Below, one piece after another: positions 35,166 through 44,400 of a stretch of DNA of 64,000 nucleotides; positions within the stretch are counted from its first letter, which is position 1; each line of letters starts with the position of its first letter. The position numbers and the translations under genes were made by a program. The DNA comes from Asticcacaulis sp. AC460 (GTDB lineage Bacteria; Pseudomonadota; Alphaproteobacteria; Caulobacterales; Caulobacteraceae), in the NCBI RefSeq assembly GCF_000495795.1, contig NZ_AWGD01000018.1:21941-85940 (forward strand), read 5' to 3'. The notes under the pieces are model-generated. The model was not told the origin of the DNA. It did not search any database and saw only the letters and a program-made list of their open reading frames with translations.

Positions 35166-36161
35166 ATGACCACGACCTACGATATCACCGCCGTCGGCCA
35201 CGCCATTGTCGATGTCCTGGCTCCAGCCGACGATGCCTTCCTGAAGAGCCACGACCTGCACAAGGGCGCCATGACCCTGATCGACCAGCATCGCGCGGTC
35301 AGCCTCAACGAAGCCATGGCCGACAGCGAAATGGCTTCGGGCGGATCGGCTGGCAATACCATCGCCGGCGCGGCTTCGTTCGGCGCCAAGTGCGCCTATA
35401 TCGGCAAGGTCGCCCACGACAGCCTGGGTGAGGTGTTTTCGCGCGACCTGAAGAAGATGGGCGTCACCTTCAATACGCAAGTGCTGCACGACGACCCGAC
35501 CCATACCGGCCGCTGTTTGATCAATGTCACCCCCGACGGCCAGCGCACCATGGCGACCTTCCTGGGCGCTGCGGCCATGGTGGGGCCCAACGATGTCGAT
35601 CCCGAACTGGTGAAGGCGTCGCAGATCGTCTATCTGGAAGGCTATCTGTTCGACACCCCGTCCGGCAGGGAAGCCTTTGCCCGCGCGGCCCAGATCGCCC
35701 GCAACAACGGCCGCAAGACGGCGATTACGCTGTCGGATACCTTCGTCGTCGATCGTTGGCGCGAGGATCTGCTGGCTTTTATTTCGCGCCATATCGACCT
35801 GGTCTTCGCCAACGAGCATGAGCTGATGTCGCTTTTCCAGACGGACGATTTCGACAAGGCGTTGCGCTATCTGCGCAGCAAGGTTGAGTTGGCCTTCGTG
35901 ACGCGTTCGGAAAAGGGATCGGTCGCCGCCCGCCAGGACGAGATCCATGTCATCCCGACCTATCCGGCCGCGGCGGTGCTCGACACCACCGGCGCCGGCG
36001 ATCAGTATGCTGCCGGGGTCATGTTCGGCCTGACGCGTGGTTTGGGGCTGGATGTCTGCGGACGTCTGGGCTCGCTGGCGGCATCGGAAGTTATCGACCA
36101 TTACGGCCCGCGGCCCAAGGTGTCGCTGCGCGAACTGGCGCAGAAGCACGGGTTGATTTAG
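35166..36161 (+). CDS. PfkB-family kinase, adenosine-kinase-like
   Basis: This 331-residue ribokinase/PfkB-fold enzyme has the first signature in GGSAGNTIAGAASFGAKCAYIGKV (about 59-82) and the catalytic second signature in LDTTGAGDQYAAGVM (about 274-288), whose aspartate activates the sugar hydroxyl. The sequence VFANEHELMSLF, and the similarity of the whole to alphaproteobacterial adenosine kinases, favour adenosine as substrate, giving AMP. The ATG at 35166 is preferred to the upstream ATG at 35100, which would run into the divergent promoter. Confidence 0.88.
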   Translation: MTTTYDITAVGHAIVDVLAPADDAFLKSHDLHKGAMTLIDQHRAVSLNEAMADSEMASGGSAGNTIAGAASFGAKCAYIGKVAHDSLGEVFSRDLKKMGVTFNTQVLHDDPTHTGRCLINVTPDGQRTMATFLGAAAMVGPNDVDPELVKASQIVYLEGYLFDTPSGREAFARAAQIARNNGRKTAITLSDTFVVDRWREDLLAFISRHIDLVFANEHELMSLFQTDDFDKALRYLRSKVELAFVTRSEKGSVAARQDEIHVIPTYPAAAVLDTTGAGDQYAAGVMFGLTRGLGLDVCGRLGSLAASEVIDHYGPRPKVSLRELAQKHGLI

Positions 36162-36194
36162 AGGCGTTTAGGCGTCCTCTTCCCGCTTTTGCCG

Positions 36195-36764
36195 TCAGCT
36201 TCGCCGCTTCAGCGCGACATAGAGCGCGCCGGAGCCGCCGTGGCGGGCATGGGCCTGGGAAATGCCGGCCACAATATGCCCCAGCGCCGGGTCGGCCAGC
36301 CATTCCGGTGCGTTGCGTTTCAGGATACCGTTTTCCGCCATGCCCTTGCCGGTGATCACCAGCACGGCACGATAGTCGTTGGCATAGGCCTGCTGGACGA
36401 AGGCTTTCAACCGCGCCTCGGCGGCCATCGAATTCAAACCGTGCAAATCCAGCCGGGCCTCGATCGGGTCGCGTTCGCGGCTGATGCGGCGTTTGCGCCG
36501 GGGCTCGATCGGATCAGGTGAGAAGCTATCACCCGGCACGAAGCGGAAGCCAGGTTCCGGCTTGATCGCCTGGCCCAGGCGAAACGGTGTTGCCGGTACG
36601 GGTTTCGGTTTTTCGGCGACCATGGGCTGGGCCATTCCGGCCACCTGGACGATCTCGATTTCCGGCGGTGTCGGGGGCACACGCGTCGGCCGGTGCGGCC
36701 GCACGGTAGCGGTGACCAGCGACCATAAACGCAAATCGTCGGGCAGGAACTTGAAACGGGACAT
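36195..36764 (-). CDS. Smr-domain protein
   Basis: This 189-residue protein has a disordered, Pro/Arg/Lys-rich N-terminal part (1-95) and a C-terminal Smr domain. The domain begins with ARLDLHGLNSMAAEARLKAFV (about 106-126) and includes the nuclease-type motif VLVITGKGM and HARHGGSGALYVALKR near the end. Smr domains cut branched DNA or mRNA on stalled ribosomes; this is the short stand-alone form. It lies downstream of the PAS protein, separated by a REP-like hairpin. Confidence 0.88.
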   Translation of the reverse strand: MSRFKFLPDDLRLWSLVTATVRPHRPTRVPPTPPEIEIVQVAGMAQPMVAEKPKPVPATPFRLGQAIKPEPGFRFVPGDSFSPDPIEPRRKRRISRERDPIEARLDLHGLNSMAAEARLKAFVQQAYANDYRAVLVITGKGMAENGILKRNAPEWLADPALGHIVAGISQAHARHGGSGALYVALKRRS

Positions 36765-36811
36765 GGATCAATCTTGCCATGCCGCACCGCGAAACGAAAG
36801 CATTTTGGCGC

Positions 36812-36858
36812 GCCTCATGCTTATCCAAAAAGTGGCAATCCACTTTTTGGCATGAGGC
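36812..36858. repeat. REP-like bulged hairpin abutting the PAS-protein stop codon
   Basis: An outer 8-bp stem (36812-36819 with 36851-36858), a one-sided 5-nt bulge (36820-36824), an inner 11-bp stem (CCAAAAAGTGG with CCACTTTTTGG) and a 4-nt loop. The last base overlaps the stop codon of the leftward PAS gene. The architecture matches the element at 1075-1118 although the stem bases differ, and both sit right behind a leftward gene's stop. Confidence 0.7.
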
Positions 36859-39518
36859 TAGAATTCTTCGCTCTGGAAAGCCTGCAATTGCCGCGTCAGG
36901 CGTTCGCCGCGTTTGCCGGCGATCAGCGCGGCCTCGGCCAGGCGACGCACGCTTTCCGGGCTCTCGCTGGTCTTGGCCATGACGTCCAGCGCGCCGTTGA
37001 CCACCTGCAGCATCTGGGCGAAGTCCTGGGCAACGTCACCGGTCAGGCGGCCGACCGTCTCGAAGCGTTGGGCATTGCTCAGCGCGGCGTTCATCTGGTC
37101 GATGCGGACCTGCATGCCGGCCATCTGGGTCTGGGACGCGTTCAGAGCGGTGTTCAGCTCTTCCAGACGCCCCTGCAGGTCGCGGTGAGCGGCCTGCCAC
37201 TTGGCCAGCTCGTTATTGGCCACGGCCAGCTTGCTTTCGTACGGCGTGTAGTCCGCCGGCGGCGCGGCGGCCAGTTCGGCATAGCGCGACCGCAGCACTT
37301 CGTGGGCGTCACGGACGTCCTTCAGTTCGTCGCTCAGGTCGGCAATGCGCGCTTCATATGGCGCATAATCGGGTTCGGGACGGGCGCGCAGGGTGTCGGC
37401 TTCGGCGCCCGTGGCTGCCAGAGCGGCGCGGGCCTGGTCCAGTTCGGCCTGAAGCGCTTCGATACGAGCGTCGTGGTCGCTGTAGTCGGGCTCCGGATCG
37501 GGCGTGTTGGATAGCACATGATAGCGCTGGGCCAGGTCGTCGTACCTGGCGCGGGCGGCCTCGGTCTGTTGCCGCAGCTCTTCGATCCGGGCGTCGCGAT
37601 CGCTGTAATCGGGTTCCGGCAGGGGCAGGGACAGTAGCGCGTCCAGCTCTTCCTGGACGGCGTCGCGCGCCGTGGCCGTAGCTTCGATCTCGGATTCCAG
37701 CTCGGTCAGCCGGGTCTTGAGGGCTTGGTTTTCGGCGACGACGGCCGGGTCGGCCTCGATGACCGGTCCCGCCTTGCGCAGGGCCTCAAGTTCGCCGTTC
37801 AGCACATCCAGTTGGGCTTGCAACACAGCGTTATGGCTGGCCACCGCGGGATCAGCTTCGCGGACGACGACGGGTTCGGGCGCCGGCAGGTTGCGCAGGG
37901 TTTCCAGCTCGGCGTGCAGTGCCTCGACCTCGGTTTTCAGCGCTTCATTTTCGGCAACGACAACCGGATCGGGTTCGTGGATGATGACCGGCTCGGCGAC
38001 GGCCTGGGTGAAGCTGTGCCACGCATAGACGTCGCCTTCCGGCATTGCGGCGCGGGCGGCTTCGACCTCGGCTAGGGCCTCCTCACGACCGGCCAGACGG
38101 GCCTGTTGCCGGGCGACCTCCAGTTCGGCCAGGGCGACATCGCGCGCCGCCTGGCGGGCGGCGTTCAGGTCATCTTCGCTGATCTGGGGTTCGATGGCGA
38201 CTGCCGGGGCGATGGCCTGTTTCCATTCGGTGCTGTCATAGGCGATGCCGTAGATCTGGCGCTCGCCGTCCTCGATCGTGGCCTGACCCTTCAAGGTGAT
38301 CCAACGCGCGTCCGCGACCCAGATGTCGAGTTGCAGGAAATCGTCCTGGCCGGACTTCAGGCGGGTGAAGGCGTCGTCGGCCTTGACCTGGTCATCTTGC
38401 GAAATCAGGGTAGGACCGCCCGGTTCGTCGCGGCCGATAAGGGCGCGCATGCCGGCGTCTTCGACGATGGTGTCGGCTTCGGGGTCGTATTGCCATACGC
38501 CGACGCCGAGTGCCGCCAGGGCTTTTTCGCCGTTGCGGAAATCTTCCAGTTCCTGGTGTTCGGCGTCATCGAGTGCGGGCACGGCGTGGGGGGCGACCAC
38601 AGCCTGTTCGGCCGGCATGGCCATGACGGTGAGGCCGTTGGGTCCGCCTTCGTGAGTGCGCACAACCCAGCCGGTGACGGTGCACGCATGGGCGCCGCCG
38701 CCTGGTGCCTTGAGCTTGAGCGCTACCGAAGCGTCGCCGGTTTCGCTTTCGTCCTGGATGTCGCCGAGATAGTCGAGCGCGGCCTGGAAGTCGCCATCGG
38801 CGACGAAGACCTGGGCCCAGGGCTTGCCGACAACCTCGTCGCGCTTCAGTTCGAAGGCATCAAGCGCCGCATTGTTGATGTCCAGAACCGTGCCTTGCGC
38901 ATCGAGGCCCCAGAAGGGCACGGTGGCGGAGGAGAACCAGTGGCCGCGCCAGGCGCCGGTAATGTCGTCGACGCCTTCGCCGGACCAGGTTTCGATCTCG
39001 ACCATCGCCGAGGTCGAGCCGATGACTTCGCCGGCGCTGTTCATGATCGGCATCGAGGTAACCGAGACCAGGACCTTGTCGTGGCCGCCGTAATTGGTCA
39101 GCAGATGTTGGAAGCCCTTGACCGTCTGGCCACGCAGGGACCGAGCGATCGGCATCAGGTCGGCGGGAATGGCGCGGCCGTCAGGGAAGGCGATGCCCCA
39201 GGTGGCGGCATGGAAACGCAGTCCGATCAGTTCGGAGTCCTTGCGCCCCAGCAGACTGTGCGCGGTCTTGTTGGCGAAGGTGAATTTCCCGGTGGTGTCG
39301 GTTTCGACCAGAGCAACCGGGACGGCGTTGAGCACGTTGAACATGCGCCGTTCCAGAGTGTCGATCTTGCGTTCGGCCTTGAACAAAAGGTCCTGGAACT
39401 GGCGGACCTGGAAGGCTTTCAACGCGGCGATGACCCCGCCGGCGATCGATAAAAACAGCAATATCGCGGCAACCACGCCCAGAAAGACGGCCAGTTCCCC
39501 ATCGTTATGCCAAAACAT
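36858..39518 (-). CDS. PAS-domain, coiled-coil protein with degenerate histidine-kinase stub
   Basis: This 886-residue protein has one N-terminal membrane helix (about 6-30), PAS domains (about 58-170 and 205-300, and perhaps a third near 345-430), a long coiled coil (about 460-800, with repeats such as ADPAVVAENQAL and YSDRDARIEEL), and a short end resembling a HisKA dimerisation helix pair. In active relatives this helix reads LTGGVAHDF with the phosphorylated His; here it reads LTGDVAQDF, so the position is Q831. The protein stops 56 residues later, with no ATPase domain. It therefore cannot act as a kinase and may sense a signal and act by dimerisation or as a scaffold. Identification of the PAS domains is by pattern and moderate. 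Confidence 0.75.
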   Translation of the reverse strand: MFWHNDGELAVFLGVVAAILLFLSIAGGVIAALKAFQVRQFQDLLFKAERKIDTLERRMFNVLNAVPVALVETDTTGKFTFANKTAHSLLGRKDSELIGLRFHAATWGIAFPDGRAIPADLMPIARSLRGQTVKGFQHLLTNYGGHDKVLVSVTSMPIMNSAGEVIGSTSAMVEIETWSGEGVDDITGAWRGHWFSSATVPFWGLDAQGTVLDINNAALDAFELKRDEVVGKPWAQVFVADGDFQAALDYLGDIQDESETGDASVALKLKAPGGGAHACTVTGWVVRTHEGGPNGLTVMAMPAEQAVVAPHAVPALDDAEHQELEDFRNGEKALAALGVGVWQYDPEADTIVEDAGMRALIGRDEPGGPTLISQDDQVKADDAFTRLKSGQDDFLQLDIWVADARWITLKGQATIEDGERQIYGIAYDSTEWKQAIAPAVAIEPQISEDDLNAARQAARDVALAELEVARQQARLAGREEALAEVEAARAAMPEGDVYAWHSFTQAVAEPVIIHEPDPVVVAENEALKTEVEALHAELETLRNLPAPEPVVVREADPAVASHNAVLQAQLDVLNGELEALRKAGPVIEADPAVVAENQALKTRLTELESEIEATATARDAVQEELDALLSLPLPEPDYSDRDARIEELRQQTEAARARYDDLAQRYHVLSNTPDPEPDYSDHDARIEALQAELDQARAALAATGAEADTLRARPEPDYAPYEARIADLSDELKDVRDAHEVLRSRYAELAAAPPADYTPYESKLAVANNELAKWQAAHRDLQGRLEELNTALNASQTQMAGMQVRIDQMNAALSNAQRFETVGRLTGDVAQDFAQMLQVVNGALDVMAKTSESPESVRRLAEAALIAGKRGERLTRQLQAFQSEEF

Positions 39519-39675
39519 ACGCTCTTTATCCCGCCTATGACTTTCTGCCGGGCGCCCCGTCGGGTTGCCTGAAGCATTTTGCGACAGAGTTCGCTCATCG
39601 CAATAGCCCAGCAAAAACCGGGCCGCAACCGCAACAGCTTACAACACAAATGCTTAAGGGAAAATGGTAATGAAA

Positions 39676-39705
39676 AAGAGCCGGCCCCTTTCGGGACCGG
39701 CTCTT
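39676..39705 (-). terminator. Rho-independent terminator of the GlsB/YeaQ gene
   Basis: A 13-position stem (AAGAGCCGG with CCGGCTCTT at its base, one C/A mismatch inside) closes a TTTC loop. Read leftward, it is followed by TTTTT and lies 23 nt past the stop of the gene at 39728-39994. Confidence 0.85.
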
Positions 39706-39727
39706 GTCGTGTTGCGCTGTAATTCGC

Positions 39728-39994
39728 TTAAACGGCGCGCGGCCCGCCGCGCAGCATTCGCGCCAGAGCAATCAGCAGGCAGGCGCCGACGACACCGGCG
39801 ATCAGGTAGCCGATGACACCGCCGAAGCCGATACCGATCATGGCAAACAGGGCGTTGGCGATGATGGCGCCGACGACGCCGAGGACGATGTTCATGAGGA
39901 GCCCTTGATTGGACTTCATGATCATTTCCGCAATCCAGCCGGCCAGTGCGCCGACGATGATGGCCAGCAGCCACCCGACTTGAGGTTCACCCAT
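39728..39994 (-). CDS. GlsB/YeaQ/YmgE family membrane protein
   Basis: This 88-residue small inner-membrane protein has three hydrophobic helices (about 8-26, 33-53 and 57-79). The pattern GWLLAIIVGALAGWIAEMIMKSNQGLLMNIVLGVVGAIIAN is typical of the family formerly called transglycosylase-associated. Relatives are often induced by envelope or acid stress, but the mechanism is unknown. A good terminator follows. It is a single-gene unit. Confidence 0.9.
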   Translation of the reverse strand: MGEPQVGWLLAIIVGALAGWIAEMIMKSNQGLLMNIVLGVVGAIIANALFAMIGIGFGGVIGYLIAGVVGACLLIALARMLRGGPRAV

Positions 39995-40110
39995 TACAAT
40001 CTCTCCGTAGTTTGTACCGTCCGCGGGATACTGCGGCCTGTGCTTAGGTTACCGGGGAGGGAGCAGTTTTGAGATATGGTTCTCGCCGAAATTTGCAAGG
40101 TTTCGGAAAG

Positions 40111-40506
40111 TTACGCCGAACGTGTGGCGTCGTCATCGGCCAGAACCCAGGCCATGGCGTCGTGGTAGTCGGAGAAGTGGCAGACGGTTTCGTTGGGAAA
40201 CAGGGGCGAGGCGGTGGGAACGCGCGCCTTGTCGAGCGGATCAGTGCTGACGACGGCCACTCTGGCGTGGTAGTTTTGATCTGCGGTCATCGCCTTCCAG
40301 CGCTGCGCCATTTCCTCGACATCGGTAAGATCGATCACACCCTCGAAACGGCGGAAATCCATCACCCGCGACCACGTCCACGGCCGGTCGATGGTGGCAT
40401 AGGCGGCGTGCAGACGTTGAACGAATTCGGCGCTGGGCATGGCGCCGATGACTCGAAAGATCAGGACCTTGCGGTCTTCGTCGACGAAAACATTCAGGCG
40501 ATACAT
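40111..40506 (-). CDS. Hypothetical cytosolic protein
   Basis: This 131-residue protein has no signal peptide or membrane helix. It has alternating strands and helices: YRLNVFVDEDRKVLIFRVIGAMPSAEFVQRLHAAY resembles the start of a STAS/SpoIIAA-type fold, and ARVAVVSTDP and VCHFSDYHDAMAWV could be later elements of the same fold. I do not recognise the family with certainty. Neighbours on the same strand (a methyltransferase upstream, GlsB/YeaQ downstream) give no functional link. Confidence 0.65.
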   Translation of the reverse strand: MYRLNVFVDEDRKVLIFRVIGAMPSAEFVQRLHAAYATIDRPWTWSRVMDFRRFEGVIDLTDVEEMAQRWKAMTADQNYHARVAVVSTDPLDKARVPTASPLFPNETVCHFSDYHDAMAWVLADDDATRSA

Positions 40507-40576
40507 ACAGTTGCTTCACTCCCGCCGCCAGAATAACGCCGGAATCTTTACAAACGTTTTCAGTCCAGGGGGAGCC

Positions 40577-41392
40577 TCAGCCCGGTTTGCGGATCAGGAA
40601 GGTGATGTGTGCGCTCAGCATCAGCTGGAGCAGGTTGATTTCCGCCGGCGTGCGTCCCAGCCGCAGGCCGTAGGCGGCACACTGATCGTGGAAGAAATTG
40701 TCGCGGCGGATCAGGTCCTGCAGGTCGTGGCGCGTGGTCGTCATGACGCGAAGACGATGGAGCATCCACGAAAAGACGTCGTAGGCGGGATGGATCTCTT
40801 CCAGGCGTAGCCCGGCCTGCAGGGCCAGCCTCTTCAGGCCCAGGGGCGTGAAATTGTACAGGGCATTGTGATGGACCTGTTCGAGATGGCCTACGGCGCC
40901 TAACAGGATGCCGTTGGGTTTCAGTACACGGGCGATTTCCGCAAAAGCGAGGTCGGGCGAACGCTCATAACGAAAAGCATGAAAGGCATAGACGGCGTCG
41001 AAACTGGCGTCGTCATAGGGCAGGGGCGCTTGCTCCCCGAGATCGAAGCTGCCCGTATTGAACGCCTGGCGGACGAAACCAAAGTGCTCGAGTATGGCGC
41101 GCTGGCCATCGCCGCCGTAGTGATAGTCGAGCACGGTCGGCGCCGTGTCGTACAGGGCCTGGTGCGAGCGGCTGAACCGCTCGGCCAGTTGTTCCGGGGA
41201 CACCGGCGCGGTGGAGACCTGGCCAACGAAGGGGGCGATTTCCCGGTACAGGTCGCCATCGAGGACCAGTTCCTGACCGTCGTCGAAAATGCCGCCGATC
41301 AGGGCCTCAAGGCCTGTAACGGTCTGCTGGGAAATATCTGCGGGAGGCCCGTCCATGACGGACTGTATCTCACGTAAGATTCCACCGGGCAA
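40577..41392 (-). CDS. SAM-dependent methyltransferase-like protein with atypical motif I
   Basis: This 271-residue protein has class I methyltransferase features in its middle: PYDDASFDAVYAFHAFRYERSPDLAFAEIARVLKPNGILLGAVG (about 125-168) is the acidic loop, strand and post-motif region typical of the family. The SAM-binding motif I that should precede it reads APTVLDYHYGGDG and is unlike the usual E/DxGxGxG. SAM binding may thus be altered. The start is a TTG at 41392 or an ATG at 41356; I kept the longer form with low certainty. It lies 27 nt beyond the end of the giant RTX gene. Confidence 0.7.
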   Translation of the reverse strand: MPGGILREIQSVMDGPPADISQQTVTGLEALIGGIFDDGQELVLDGDLYREIAPFVGQVSTAPVSPEQLAERFSRSHQALYDTAPTVLDYHYGGDGQRAILEHFGFVRQAFNTGSFDLGEQAPLPYDDASFDAVYAFHAFRYERSPDLAFAEIARVLKPNGILLGAVGHLEQVHHNALYNFTPLGLKRLALQAGLRLEEIHPAYDVFSWMLHRLRVMTTTRHDLQDLIRRDNFFHDQCAAYGLRLGRTPAEINLLQLMLSAHITFLIRKPG

Positions 41393-41419
41393 GCCATGAC
41401 AGGCCGTGAGCGCCGCTTA

Positions 41420-44400
41420 TCACCAGACGATATGGGCCAGGACGTCGGCCGTGGTCGCGCTGTTGACGGTTATGACATTGCCGCCGCCCAGGGTGATCAG
41501 GACATTGGCGCCTGACTGGGTGACGAGGCCCGCATTGGCCACGCCGCCGGTATAGGCGTTGATGTTGATCGTGTCGTTCTGTGCCGCGCTGAAGTCGGTG
41601 ACCGTGTCGGTCCCGCTGCTCGTTTCGAACAGGAACAGATCGCTGCCCAGGCCGCCGGCCAGGATATCCGTCCCGCCCTTGCCGTTGATCGTGTTGTTGC
41701 CATCATTGCCGGTCAGGCTGTTGGCGAGCGAATTGCCGGTGGCGTTGACGTTGGCCGATCCGGTCAGGACGATCGCCTCGGCATAGCGGCCACTCAGGGA
41801 ATAGCTTGCGGTCGAATAGATGAGGTCCGTACCTTCGCCATTGGCTTCGACAACATTGTCACCCGCGCTCTGGACATAGTAGGTGTCGTTGCCCAGGCCC
41901 CCGGTCAGGACGTTGACGCCGCTGTTGCCGCTGAGGACATTGTTCAGCGCATTGCCGGTGCCGTTGATCGCTGACGTGCCGGTCAGGCTCAGATTCTCGA
42001 CATTGGCGCCCAGGGTGTAGGTGAGCGCCGTCGCGACCAGGTCGATGCCTTCGCCGACCGCTTCGGTCACCACGTCGCCGGCATCGTCGACGACGTAGCT
42101 GTCATTGCCGGTGCCACCGATCAGGGTGTCGACGCCACCCGTGCCGTCCAGGGCGTCGTGCCCGCCCAGGCCGGTCAGGACATTGTTGCCGCCGTTGCCG
42201 GTCAGGGTATTGGCATTGCCGTTGCCGGTGGCATCGATATTGGCCGCACCCACCAGGGTGAGAAACTCGACATAGCGGCCAGCCAGGGAATAGGTCACCG
42301 TGGACACGATGGTGTCCGTGCCGTCACCATTGGCTTCGACGACCGTGTCGCCGCTGTTCTGGATGTAATAGGTGTCGTTCCCACCCAGCCCGCTCAGCAC
42401 ATTGTTGGCCTCGTTGCCGGTCAGGACGTTGTTGCCGCTGTTACCTGTACCGTTGACGGCAGCGCCTCCGGTGAGCAGCAGGTTCTCGACATTGGCAGCC
42501 AGGGTCCAGGTGATGGCGGATTCGACCAGGTCGGTGCCTTCGCCGGCAGCCTCGACCGTGGTATCGCCCGCGTTCTGGACGACATAGGTGTCGTCGCCGG
42601 CCAGGCCGGTCAGGGTATTGGTGCCACTGTTTCCGACCAGACGGTTGGCGAACGAATTGCCTGTCGCGACGATATTGGCCGCGCCGGTCAGGATCAGGGT
42701 CTCGACATAGGTGCCGAACAGGCCGCGGTTGTCGGAGGAGTAGATCGTGTCATTGCCCTCGCCACCCAGTTCAACGACGCTGTCGCCGGCATTGTCGACG
42801 TAATAGGTGTCGTCGCCCAGGCCGCCGGCCAGGGTGCTGTTGCCGAGGTTGGCGGTCAGGATATTGTTGAGCGCATTACCGGTACCGCTGATATTGCCGG
42901 AGCCCGTCAGGGTCAGGTTTTCGAGCGTCGCACCCAGGGTGTGGGTGATCGAGGATTCGACCGTGTCGCTGCCTTCACCTCCAGCCTCGACGATGACGTC
43001 GCTCACCGCGTTGACGACGTAGGTGTCGTTGCCCAGTCCGCCGGTCAGGGTGTCGCTTCCGGCGCCGCCGTCCAGTCGGTTGTTGCCGCCATTGCCGTTC
43101 AGCGTGTTGGCATTGCCGTTGCCGGTGGCGTTAATGTCGGCCGACCCGGTCAGGGTCAGGATCTCGACAATGCGGCCGGCCAGGTCATAGCTGGCAGAGG
43201 AAAGGATGACGTCCGTGCCCTGGCCCGCCCCTTCGACGACGTTATCGCCGCTGTTCTGGATAACATAGGTGTCGTCGCCGAGACCGCCGGTCAGAACGTT
43301 TGTGCCCGTATTGCCGACCAGAAGGTTATTACCGCTGTTGCCTGTACCGTTGATGTTGGCGGTACCCGTCAGGGTCAGGTTTTCGAGGACCGCACTCAGC
43401 GTATAGGTGAAGGACGACTCGACCGTATCCGTGCCGTCACCGACAAACTCGGTGATGACGTCGCCCGCACTGTTAATGACATAGGTGTCGTTCCCCTGGC
43501 CACCGAACAGGTTGTCGTTGCCCGAACCGCCGTCCAGACGATTGTTGTTGTTGTCGCCGAAAAGCTGGTCGTCATAGGCCGATCCCAGGATCCCTTCGAA
43601 ATTGGTCAGCAGGTCGCTGCCGTTGCCGGTGGCCTGGGCCGCACCCTGCATGGCCAGGCTGACCGTGACCGGCCCCGAAGCGCTGGCGTAGCTGACGATA
43701 TCGAAGCCGCCCTGGCCGCTCAATGTGTCGTTGCCGGCGCCGCCGTCGATCGTGTCGTCGCTGCCTGTGCCGTTGTAGCTGTCGTTGCCGCCGGCCAGGA
43801 TGATGTAGGTGCTGCCACCGCCCAGCGTCACGCTGAGGGTTTCGAACGAGGCGAAGGTGTTGACGCCGATCGTGAGGGTCACGCCCGACCACACCAGGTT
43901 CAGGCCCGACAGGCCGCTGAGGTTCAGGTTGAGATGGTCGATCCCCGTCCCGCCCGAAAGGTTCAGCCGGTTGCCCGCGGTCGCCAGCGCATTGCCGTCG
44001 ACGTTCAGCACATCGTTGCCGCGACCCATGGTGTAAGCGATGCGCTCGACGCCGTTGAACTGCGTGCGGTTGCTGCCTTCATTGTAGAGATCGCCATAGA
44101 AGCGAAGCCCGCTGTCGTTATAGATTGTGCTGGTGACGCCGGCATCCTGGCTGTTATTGCGCACCGTCAGGAAATCATAGCCGCTGCCGCCCTCTACGTA
44201 CTGATATCCCATAGCACTGTTCAGCGTGATTGAGTCATCGCCACCTGCCAGACGGAACTGATCCCCCGTCGCCGTTGTGCGTGTGACCGTATCGTTGCCG
44301 CTGCCGAGCGTGACATTAAAGGCTTCAAAACTGAGCAGGCTCAGGCGGGTACTGGTCAGTGAGGTTTCGTTGAGGACGATGTCGGCGGTCAGGGCGCCCA

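Noticed and set aside
42158..44233. 691-residue rightward frame opposite the giant RTX gene
   Set aside because: Same reason: antisense of a repetitive gene, composition follows the repeats.
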